A stretch of 64,000 nucleotides of DNA from positions 19,552,026 through 19,616,025 of the forward strand of contig JAOWCC010001751.1 of the NCBI GenBank assembly GCA_030867875.1, given 5' to 3'. This document shows, in pieces, positions 12,801 through 25,400 of the stretch. Within the stretch, counting starts at the first letter, position 1. Each line of letters starts with the position of its first letter. The stretch is from Actinernus sp. WN-2022 (Eukaryota > Cnidaria > Anthozoa > Actiniaria > Actinernidae). The translations under genes and the position numbers were made by a program. The notes below the pieces were generated by a model. It did no database searches. It was not told where the DNA came from and saw only the letters and a list, made by a program, of their open reading frames with translations.

Positions 12801-15800
12801 ACAGCAGCAAAATTTTAGATTCTCTTCATCTGCTTTGGAGAATCTGAAACAAAACAAAACAAGAGTGGGAGTCGCAACTTGTGGCACATATGTACTTTTC
12901 ACTGAACATGCAGTCATGCAACAATAACCACCTGTACCTGTTAGATGGCAAGTTCTTATTGAATGCACACACCATTGCTATGACGTCGTTGGTCTTTAAA
13001 CTAACCACAGGCACACAAAGAATAGACTGTACATAATGTTCTGCAGAACAAAAATGGAAAAGATTACATGTACCACCAGGGCTCGACATTGTGACCTACT
13101 GCTTGCCAATGCAACTGGTCGCAAGCTGGCGATTTACCCTAAAGGCTTTTAACTCTTATTCATTGGTGTTTCTAATAAAAAAATATCTAGACTGCAACTC
13201 CATAACCAGGTGCCTTGAGAAAAACGTTTATGCCAAGCCCTGACCATAATAGATATATCATTGTATTGAGATTTGTGCAAGCCATTCACCTTATTCATAT
13301 CCCGGGGGATATAAAAGTGACAGGGATTATTGTCATTCCTTTTAGGGGTTAAAATTCATGGTTTGGTACTGCTTAGGGTGTTTAAATCTAAAATGACCAC
13401 CATTAGATTATCCCGGTACCTTTTAGGGTATTAAGTCAAAAAAAATATGACAGGAAAAACTGCTTGTCAGAAAATTAATTGGTACCTCTTAAGTGGCCTC
13501 ACTTCGATGCCTTTATGAATAAAGTAAAGGAAAGTAAAGTAAAGCAAGACTGTCACAAGTTACATTTTGTACCTAAGTTAAATAAAGTGGGGAGACTAAA
13601 AAAACTGGTGTGAGACTTAACAAATTGCACACATTTTTCCATTGTCCATACTCGTATTGATCATAGAAATGACGTCATAAAATGTTCGAAACTCAAGTGA
13701 AACAACGAGCGCAGCGATTTGTTTTTTTACAACGACGAAGCACTTACATTGTAGCTTCAAATGAGTACCTAATAAACTGCTTTCGAGTCGAAAAAGGCCA
13801 TTGAAAGTAAAAATGTAAACACTTCTAATTACCGGTTTTCTTTGATAAATGGCAGCATACAAGGAAATTTGGTTCATCGATTAACTTCTGTCATTGATGG
13901 AATGCTTGTGAAATCCTATCTTGTTTTTTTTCTGGATCAGAAAAGTTATTGTTGTAATTCTAGACTTCTGAGCTCTGAAAGAACTAGACGTATAGTCACA
14001 AAGTCTGAACCACAAATTCACTGAAACTTTCTCCACTCAAGAGAAAACTCACATTTTGCCAAATGGCACACTACAAAGAAGTTTGACTCGCCGATTAACT
14101 TCTCCTAGTGGTGAAATGCTTGTAAAATCCTCATTTTCTTGTTTTTGGAAGATAAGTTAACAGCCATTTGAATTCACAAATCTCACCGTGAAAGCACTTT
14201 GCAAAGCTACCGCTTGCGAGTGACGTCATTTTCATTGTCCATACTTATATTGCATATAGAGGAGAGCCAATCAGAATGCTAGAAAATTGGATGTTGTTGT
14301 AAAACTACAATTTTATGTCCTTAAGGTTTACCCATTTGCAGTTTGAGAACAAGATTGTTTCACCAAGGCATGCAGCACCTTCTACTCAGTTATTTAAGAC
14401 CCTGAGTGTTCATCTGGCCGGGGTTTGAACCCATGACCTCCTGCATGTTAGACTGAAGCTTAACCACTGAGTTAAGTGGAATGCAGTCAATGTACATACC
14501 GATATGCATGCAATTGTAAGTACACACACTTTAATATAAAATTATTAACCAGTGTTTCAGTATCAAATAAGTAACAAAATTAATTAATATACTTGTAATG
14601 AGCACTGCCAAGGTACATATTCTACCTGTTATTCTGACTAGATCATGCCTTTGTTTAGTATTCTGAAAAATAAATAAATAAGTCACATCTTAATATCAAG
14701 AATATGGAATTAAAGAGATGCGCAATGTCTAAAAGCCTGCTAACCTGAGTAATATCATTGAGATGTAGCACACTTCTAGACTGGATTGGTTCTTCGAATA
14801 TGCTCCCAGGCACCTACAGTTAAATATAACTATTAGAAAAATAGTTAACAGAATGGACACAAAAGTTTAAGACAGGGCTTTCAAAACAAGCTGATGGCTG
14901 CTGGAGCTCCAGTGGTGGTTTTGAGCTACACCGCCGGTTACTTACTCTTTATCAACGAACAATGACACTGTCTTGTGCTTGACTTTTAGCCTTTGGATTG
15001 TTGTTTTGTCACAGCTGCCTACTTTCGAAACTTGACCATTTTGAAAGCCCTGTTAAGATACATTAACATATATATATATATATATATATACAGCGAAGTG
15101 CAAAAACTTTGACCCCCCGCTCCTCAACTATATCACTATATCGGGTGCATTATGGGTAGGAGTAAAGTCATTAAAATGCAACTACAGCCGATATCCACGC
15201 GCGTTTGCAAATCGTCATAGCGAAGACTTATGCAGTTGATTTAAAGTTCAAGATTTCATCTAGAATACAACATTTTCACTCGGGACAGGCAGGACAGCTT
15301 AAATAAACCTGAGTATTTAAATGCACTCTATATATTTACTGTTAGATCGAATATTTGCAAAACAGAACATATCCCTGGTCGGCGGAAAGAGAACGGGAAA
15401 TGATCATGCCGAAGTTTCAGGTTCGAAGCGTGAATTCAGAGCTATTTGTGAAGCTGTTAAGATATCTTGTGATTACCTAATATGTCGAGATAACCCATGA
15501 AGAGGAAGCATGATTACACCTGATCTGTGGGTTCAGGGCCAATATCAATTCGTTTGAAACTTCTACATTTGTTGTCAGTAATTTTAAACCAAAACTGAGA
15601 GCGATGAAAAAATTCAGCTCGATATCAGCGCAGTTATTCCGTTCTCTGTCTTCTACTTCTGTGAAGACTGAACTGATCAGTGTTATTAGACTGATATAAC
15701 GTTTCAAAGAGCAGAATGAAAGGATTCATATGTACTGACTGGAGCTGACCGGATGCACAGACTGCACAAGAGCCTGGCTTATAGTTGGAAAACGTATCGA

Positions 15801-16876
15801 CAAAGCAAAATAAACACTTTATAGTGTAACGTAAGGAAACCTCTTACAGTTTGAACATCGAATCGTTTTCTTTAACTGTTGACTATTGTGTAATGTTTAT
15901 TTTTAGCTGATCCCGATGAGACGAAATTCACAAACTGCTGTTGTTTGGAGCTGCAATATAATTACAAAATGAAACTTCGAAAATTAAATATTCAAAAGTT
16001 TGTCGCGGCTCGTTATCTACGAAATTAGGAAACTAGGATTCACAATAAAGTTGTGAATCGTTTTTCTGCTAACGTTTTTGGTTTAACGACGAAGCTATAA
16101 TAAACAGTTTCGTCACAATTATGAGATTTAAATAGCATACAAAATAAATTTTAAGAATGAAAGAAAACTGTGCAACAATAATAAGAACATTCAGCGATGC
16201 GAATCCAAGAATTATCGAACGTACCTTTCATAAAAGCTTAAATTACTAAAAAAATATACCATAAAAACAGGATCCCTCCGAACCCTGAATAAAACTGGAT
16301 AAGAGAATTTCAAGAGGAATAACTAAGAGATTATTAGAATTTTTTAGAATCGTTTAATACCATAAAATATGGCAATGATATGGGATACGTTAATTTCTAT
16401 CCGTTTCTTAATCAAAATAATTAAATGTTTTATGAATTTGTTGTCAATAAATTTATGAAATTGTGTAAAACTTTAAGCTATTTTAATCTCTTCAATTTTC
16501 CGCGAAACAGTTTCAAAAATAGCGTTGAATTCTTGCTTCGCAGATGAAATTCGGCCATGATAGTTCCGTCCACGTTACGTTCTGCTAACGTAAACATTAA
16601 TTTATCATATAAAATCAGGAAAAATATTTGTCCAAACAGAAAATAGAGAGTGCATTTACTTTACTTTAAACTTTCCTGCCTGTTCCGAGTAAAAGTGTTG
16701 TATTCTAGATAAATTCTTGAAATTTAAATCAACTACACAAGTCTTCGCTGTGATGATTTGCAAACGCGCGCGGATATTTGGCTGTAGTTGCATTTTAATG
16801 AACTTACTCCTACCCATAATGCACCCGATATATTGATATAGTTGAGGAGCGGGGGGGTCAAAGTTTTTGCACTTCG

Positions 16877-16910
<34 letters not shown>

Positions 16911-19367
16911 TCGTTGCCGTTAATGTTGTCCTGGACATATGGATTTATAGCCTTTGTTCAGTTCGCACCTTTTACACAAAGAACGGTAATCATCCGAGAA
17001 CGCGCCCTATGTATTTGGTAACAAAGAGCCACGGTGGTCTAATGGTTAACGCTCTTGCTTACCAGTTCGAAAGCCCCGAGTTCAAGTCTCAGTATTGGCA
17101 TTTTTGTTACTTTTTCCCCTTTTTTTCTGACTGAATTCCTGAAAAGCTTTTATTTCAAACGTGACAACAAGAACGGAGTTCTTTTTAACCTTTGAAATGC
17201 CGAGGACACCTATCATCCACATATATTTTATTAAGGGATGTTCGAACATTTCTTTTGCAAAAGCTTCGACTGCCGCAGGGAATGTAGTATTTTGATCATC
17301 GACATCGTCCATGGCGTAGCTTCAAAAGTTTGTTATCGTTTGTCAAACACTCATAAACCTTACGCCGAGTACACGGCTTTAATTCCATGTGAGTTCTTTT
17401 CCTTCACAAAGAAAAAAGCTTCGTCAACTTATGCAAGCATTACTATGGGTTTCAAAGAGAATTCTGGACAATTTCTGGACTACCGGATATTTTCAAAACT
17501 GTCCGCTCCGTGTCTCGCGGCCGATGTTTTCGAAATCTCGAGGGAAAAAAATGACGTCGCTCGCTCAGTCTGCCTAAGTTCAGAAAATCAGTACGAATGA
17601 AATTTATAACACTTGCTAAAATCGCTTCCTACTTCTAAACAAAGATATAATACTTTGAATCAGTGGGTATCTAGCATTTTCAAAACTGTTTCTGGTATAT
17701 ACATGTAAGCCCTGCACAGTGTAAGAAAAACAAATTACGCTTTTTCAAACCCACAACCATCAACAGAATCGTTCTAAACGAAAATAGCGTAATTTGGGCG
17801 TACTCAGTCAGTGCTGGTATAATTATCTACTTTGAAAGTCTGGGAAAAGTTGAGACCGTTTCAGGTTGAAAGTATTATTTTAGCTACATCGTCCGTTCTT
17901 ATCCAATATAAAAAAAAGAAACTGCAAAAAGAAACATATGTAAACAAAACAAAAACACAAGGGAAAAAAAATACGATGCCGATACTAAGACTTGAACTCG
18001 GGGCTTCGAACTGGTAAGCAAGAGCGTTAACCATTAGACCACCGTGGCTCTTTGTGACCAAATACAAAGGGCGCGTTCACTGCTGATTACCGTTCTTTAT
18101 GTAAAAGGTGCGAACTGAACAAAGGCTATAAATCAATATGTGGATATGTCTAGGACAACATTAACGGCAACGACTGTATATATATATATATATATATACA
18201 CTGAAACAAAAAAACTCTGCCAAAGACTTATATATATCATATATATATATCCTTTATATTTCCGTCAAACTTTTTGGACAGTTGTTGCTTTGGTAGACAC
18301 AAAGAAACATAATAGGCTTTGTTTTTCTTTGTCTTTGACGGTAATGAACTAATATGTTTAACCGTGAAATTCTGGCATTTTGGCCAGCAAGGTTTTGATC
18401 ACACGTCAGTAGCAAGAGCAATAGCAAATTAAAATACAAAAACCGGTAATTTTGTTGGGTCGATTTACAGCGTCCAGCAACCGGTTTGTATTTTAATTTG
18501 CTATTGCTCTTGCTACTGACGTGTGATCAAAACCTTGCTGGCCAAAATGCCAGAATTTCACGGTTAAACATATTAGTTCATTACCGTCAAAGACAAAGAA
18601 AAACAAAGCCTATTATGTTTCTTTGTGTCTACCAAAGCAACAACTGTCAAAAAAGTTTGACGGAAATATAAAGGATATATATATATGATATATATAAGTC
18701 TTTGGCAGAGTTTTTTTGTTTCAGTGTATATATATATATATATACACTGAAACAAAAAAACTCTGCCAAAGACTTATATATATCATATATATATATCCTT
18801 TATATTTCCGTCAAACTTTTTTGACAGTTGTTATATATATACACTGAAACAAAAAAAACTCTGCCAAAGACTTATATATATCATATATATATATCCTTTA
18901 TATTTCCGTCAAACTTTTTTGACAGTTGTTGCTTTGGTAGACACAAAGAAACATAATAGGCTTTGTTTTTCTTTGTCTTTGACGGTAATGAACTAATATG
19001 TTTAACCGTGAAATTCTGGCATTTTGGCCAGCAAGGTTTTGATCACACGTCAGTAGCAAGAGCAATAGCAAATTAAAATACAAAAACCGGTAATTTTGTT
19101 GGGTCGATTTACAGCGTCCAGCGACCGGTTTGTATTTCAATTTGCTCTTGCTCTTGCTACTGACGTGTGATCAAAACCTTGCTGGCCAAAATGCCAGAAT
19201 TTCACGGTTAAACATATTAGTTCATTACCGTCAAAGACAAAGAAAAACAAAGCCTATTATGTTTCTTTGTGTCTACCAAAGCAACAACTGTCAAAAAAGT
19301 TTGACGGAAATATAAAGGATATATATATATGATATATATAAGTCTTTGGCAGAGTTTTTTTGTTTCA

Positions 19368-19402
<35 letters not shown>

Positions 19403-22400
19403 AATTTAATATTAATTTTGTGCAATTTGTTAATTGTGTGCATACTAACTTTATAGATTCAAAACAAATGTGCGTGCAGAAAAGCTTACAGGAAGGCAAC
19501 ATTTAAGGATTTTTTATTGGCTGCTTGCCATCACTCCTTTGCAAAACCCCAATTCACAAAAGTCATGCATAAGTACTGTTACAGTGGCGGATCCAGGATT
19601 TGAAAAAGGAGGGTGACTATTTTGACTGGTACAGTTTCTGGTGCGAAATTTCTTACAAAATTTGAACGAATGTATTTTATTTTTACGAATTCTTATACAG
19701 AATTATTTGTTTTTGGCCCAAAAGGGGGGGGGGGGGGGGGGGGGGGGGGGTGACATGACTGGATCCGCCACTGTATTATTACATATAGTAATTTTGCAAG
19801 CTATGATTGGTCGACTTGCAGTCCAGACATGTAACTTCCCGTATGGACTTTCCGCCCAATTCTGGTCTCAAATTAAGAAAATGAAGAAGCCATGCATATG
19901 ATAAACATCTTATTAACCTTGTTTGCTCAGTACATACTGTAAGTTATGGATCCCCGTTTTTCTCCTGTGCAATTCGTAAAAATATTTGGTCCATAGCTTC
20001 TGATACAGGCATCACACTTGGTTAACCCTTTGCAGCCTAAATTAATTTTGGTGTTTTACTCATATTTTCAAATGAAAACACTAAAAAATCTATAGGAAAT
20101 TCAACATTTAATGTATGTCCACCAAACTTTACCAATAAATATATCTATTAAAATTCTAGATAAATATATGTTAAAATATTTTTTTAACTTGATTGACAGC
20201 TGTCAGGTGAGGTGAAACTTGAACTACATTGTCACGTCACAATACAACATTTAGTTTAGCAGGCTCATAACCATCAGTACTCTTCAACCAAAATTATGTG
20301 ACAATACTTAAAATAAAGAATGGAATATACTGATCATTTTTATTCTTGCATCTTAGAAATTTTAGTAAATCAAGGTTCTTTCACGTGATATGGCATGTCA
20401 CACAATCATCAAAATCTAGGAATTTTACAAAAAGCTAAATTTGACACGGTTCACTGCTCCACTGGTACTCACTCAGGTAAGTATATTTGCAGGGTCTTCC
20501 TCTGTCTGTATTATTGTCATTTACATGGGGCTCCTCAATATCAACAGCTGCCACTGAGATGGCATAAGATCACCAGAATCAGGAAGCAAATAATTTTCTT
20601 CAGCATTAAAATCATCCTCAAGTCCCTCAATGTCGGAATTTAGCTCACCATCGTCACGGATGTCGAATTTATCATCTAAATAATCAAGTATTTGGGCTGT
20701 AGAATATGTACCAGAACCAGAAGCCATTGACAGGAGCCCTTTAAATGTTCCCGGGAAAAGTGCTTGTTGGAAACTCCACAAAATTCCCTCAAAGTCTGAT
20801 GAAAATATACTAAAACACTGGGAAATGAAACACACAAGATGGCGGATTGATTTTAAAGTCGATGGAAGACTGGTAACTAAATATGGAGAGTCCGCTGAGC
20901 AGGGATTCGCGGATTGCTTTTATATCCGACATATCGGATCTTAGGTCGCAAAGGGTTAATAAGAGGTATTTTAAATACAATGATTCCATACCTCAATCCT
21001 TTTCTCCTGATGAATATCATCAGATTCATACTGAAGAGCAGAAACAATAACATTGAGTAAAACAATATGTACATCATGCATGCCACAAACCCTGTAATCA
21101 TATTTAAGACATAGAAAACAGTTTCTGGGTTTACATAATGCTTAATGTACACATAAAATAGTTGTGGGACCACCAGTCTCTTGGCAATTATTGTTTCCAA
21201 GTCACAGAAATGGTTTTCTATTTCTTTTATAAAAATAATAGAAATGAAAACAAGTTTAACAAAACTTCAATTTTGCTCCTTAGGAAAACATGGGTAACAG
21301 CTACATTGTAATCAGAGCATGCATACTATTGAATCTATTTTACAATACAATATATATTTTGTCTACAATGTATACAATAAATGTAAATATTTTGAGACTT
21401 TGGCACTTATATATTTTTAGAAATTTATCTTGTGGATGCAAACAGCAATATGTGATATGATAATATATTATATGTTATAAAAACCACACAATCATAGTCA
21501 TCATCATCATAATAATCATAATAATCATCATCATTAACACCATCATCATTATTTTGCAAACCTTGAGCATTCAAATTCAGCTTAAAGCCCAGGCACCAAA
21601 AGCCCGGTAAAAAGCTTGGTAAGCCTGGTTAACCCCGGTATAACCAGGCTTTCAGTGCTTTGAACCGGGCTTACCTCAAAAGCCTGGCAAGGAAAAAGGC
21701 CGGAAAGCCCGGAAATTCCTGCCTTTCCCGGAAAGGTTGGTACATGAAATCCAGAATAGCTTGGTAAACCCGGAATCATGTTTTAGGTACCAAGTTTAGT
21801 CCTGGCTTTTCTGGAAAGGCTGGTATGAAAAAGCCTGGAAAAGCCTGGAAAGCTTGGCATCTGATTCAATAAGCTGTGAATTCCAAGCTTTCCTGGAAAG
21901 GCTGGTATGAAAAGCCTGGAAAAAGCCAGGAAAGCTTGGCATGTTATTCAATAAGCCTTGAATTCCAAGCTTTCCTGGATTATGGCAGGAGTCAATAACA
22001 AAAGTCAAGAAAAGCTTGGAAGATTTGGCTTAACTGCAATGAAAACTACAAAATTAACCATTAGTTGTCTGATTTTATGATAAGAACCTTTCATAATAAT
22101 ATTATTTTATTGTTTGTTAGGCCTAATTATTGAAATATGAATGGATAATTATATTAAATTGCAATGTTCAATCACTATTAGATTACTTAAATGTAGGAGC
22201 TTTAAATTGTTAAATATTTAGCAAAAACTACATGTATTATGCATTTAAGTTACATACCATTAAATATTTTGAGACTGTTGACTGAGAAACCATAATTTGT
22301 TAACAACAAGAGAGCTTCAAATATCACTCAGTCACTCTTACACACATAAAGGTTTCAGAAATGACAGATATATACAATTTGGAAAACAGTGTTTCAGGTT

Positions 22401-25400
22401 ATAATCAGCAACTGGTTTGGAGATCTCCAGTTACAAATTAAGCACAATTTAAGATTTTCTTGTAATATGTGTTGCTACATGTACATTTAAATTGTTTTCA
22501 CAAACTTTCCTAGCCCTAACTTCGGGGCTCAGCTGATTTGATGTTTACCAAACCAGAATTAGAAAGTTGTAGTGTGCAAAGCCGCCACACCAATAAAGCT
22601 GTGGAGTGGCGTGAGCCCCTAGACCCTGCCAAGTTGGGTTGGATGGCAAGTAAGTTAATTCTTAACTCTGCTAATCTGAGTAATAAATAATTATTCTTGT
22701 CTTTGGGGTTGATAAAGTTCTGGCATTTAATTGAAAGTGCCTAGTGAAACTTAGATAAGCTCAAATTATTTGGCTAATGTTATGTGGATATTTTTGGTTT
22801 CCTTGTAGAAAAAAATATCAAGAAATACCATAGTTAATAGAGTGGAATGGTTAGGAAACCCGGCAAACTTCAAATGGGCTAACAAAGGCGCTGCGATTGA
22901 GGTTGGAAGGGGGCAAGACATAAGATTGTGCACTATCATAGTTCATTAGCGTTCCCTGAACGACTGAACTCACAGGTTTCTATTGGCTGATTGACTAACG
23001 TGTTGGAATTTCTATTGTGTTTTGTGCACGGTAGTGGTCGAAAAAAGCTAACAAAGACCTATAACAAAGAAGGTCCCTGAGTTTCCTAACCATTCCACTC
23101 TATTAACTATGGAATTAATACACACAGGCAAACAACTCCAAGATTGTGACCACTCTTGGTGACTTCTTGAAAAACAACAGGAAGCGTGCCTTGAAGCATT
23201 TTAGAACCTACTGTTGCAAATAAGCTCTTCCTTTCAGGGCTTGGAATTACTGGGAATTACTAGGAATTTAAGGTTTATGAGTCAGAGTGTAAAAGCTTGG
23301 AATAGTTTGGAGTTCCTAGGAATTCCTAACTGAATTCCATCTTGGCTTATTAGCTATTTTGTGAAGGTGTTATTAATTTCTAGGCTTGGAATTCCTAAGA
23401 GTTCCTTGGAATTAATGAAGGTTTTTTAGTTTCTTAAGTCACTCACTCAGAGTCACATTGAATTTAGAAGACTGTTCAACTTCACTAATATAAAGTCTTC
23501 CAGTGCCCTGCTAGACAGAGATTCCTAAATCCCTTAGCTTCCTCTGAGCAATTAATTTTAGAGTAAAGTTATAAGGATACTTCAATAATTGTCACCAATT
23601 GACTAAGATCATGCACTCACATATTTCTAAATACTTTATTAGAAAGCTAACATTACAGGGAATATTAAGATCGTTTTCATGAGAAATTTTAAAACTTATA
23701 CATGTAATTATTATTGTAAACTTGTTGCCATAATTTGTTGACTGACTGCTACAGAAGAAAAGCTTAATATCACGATATTTTCCTGGTTATTTTCACTATT
23801 ACTCACCGATTTGACCTTCCCAGTGTTTAAATGAAGCAAAGTATTCGTCCAAATCTTTGAAAATGTGTTGTTGTTGTAAAGAAATTTGAACAGAACTTAA
23901 AAGACACAGACACAGATTTCGGCCTTGCCAAAGTCTCTGCCATGTTTCCACTTTAAACCGAGTAAAGACTAGAACCAAGTTGATCCATATTTCGTAATAG
24001 CTTGCACCTGATTGGCTGGAGAGTTGTAAGGCCTCCAGGGATTGGCTGAAGTTTAAATTAGGCGCCATTAGGTGAGGGAGACTTGTTCATTTCACTGTGT
24101 TCACTCGTGCGTTTGTTGGAGGTTTTACAGCTCGTTCAAAGGGTAAATTCAACAGTATTTCACGAAAGAGAATGCTTAGATGGAAAGATTATAATAACTG
24201 CTGCCAACTGTGAGGTAATATCAGGGCATATCAGTTCTAGATGAGATGAATTCCTGGAGAGATCTTTGTAAAAGGTGAGCATGTTTTACTTTTATTAAAT
24301 CCGTTAAATGACACTGAAAGTTCTGTCAGACACGCATTTCACACAAAACAATTTAAGTTTACGGTTTTTCTAGTAGTTCAGTTCGCTAATTTGTCATTTA
24401 ATTGTGCATTTTAAAGTAATGTTCTCGAATAGTCATTTCAAGAAACTATTCTTTAAAGCTAATATGAAGATGTGGTACATGCATTCAATTTGAGGTCCCC
24501 GCGTGTTACGGTTTTGTTTATATTACTTTATATTGATCAGACCATGAGTTGCTCTCAATAAATTAAACGGCACTTGAAAACTTTGCAGTGAGAACTTCTC
24601 GATCTGTAGAGCTTTAAGTACATATTTTGGGCTATGAATTGAAGGATTAATGTGAGCTTTAATCACAGTCTCTGCTAGTATAAGTGTAGAGCACGATTTG
24701 AATAATTATTTTGTTTGTATATGCATACATGTATGTGTAGTGATATATTACTCCTAAATATATTAGCTCATTTATCCTAACCATTGGTCAATGTGTTTAA
24801 ATCAGCGATCAAGGCATTGAGCAACAATTTCTACTTTGAAATACCCATTCCAAAAGCAATTTAACCAGTTAATTATTAACAAATATTTATTGGACAAGAT
24901 TCGAAGCACAAGGGATTTCTTTGTAATTTCCGGTTGTCACGCCACACCGACATGTAAAATCCTTTATCTAATGAAGTTGTAATTCTAATTTTATTGATTA
25001 TATTTATATTTTTAGGCCTTCAAGTTGCAGATCAGAAGCTTTTCAAATCTAAAAACTCTCAAAGAAAGCTGAACACTGGAAAACGTCCACTGCCAATTAC
25101 AGGGTGAAATCACAATCAGTCTTGTTAATACATGTAACTCTGTATAAAATTAGACTGCACAGCCTTTATAAGTTTAATGATTAAACTAAAAGAAGGAATG
25201 GCAAGAAATAAGCGTTGACTCATTATTGATATCTGTTAGTTTACTGCCAGACCCTAACCTCTATTCTTACCCTTTGGTAATTGGCAAAAATATACCTTTT
25301 AATGTTTTTAGATTCCCAGATATTAGATTTCCCAGATATTCCAAGCAAAATTCCTAGGAATTCCCAGATATTCCAAGAAATTCATATAAATTCCTAGATA

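Noticed and set aside
17026..17101. Functional tRNA gene
   Set aside because: A and B boxes are present but the acceptor and anticodon stems do not pair; the same sequence lies inverted in the other arm of a transposon.
17238..17600. 120-residue ORF as a gene
   Set aside because: It sits inside a TIR element with overlapping ORFs on the other strand and shows no recognisable domain; left as part of the element.
18254..19315. Four copies of a 61-residue ORF with a leucine-rich, signal-like start ([11 protein letters not shown]...)
   Set aside because: They are the same sequence read on opposite strands of hairpin arms; the repeat structure explains them and they lack any gene context.
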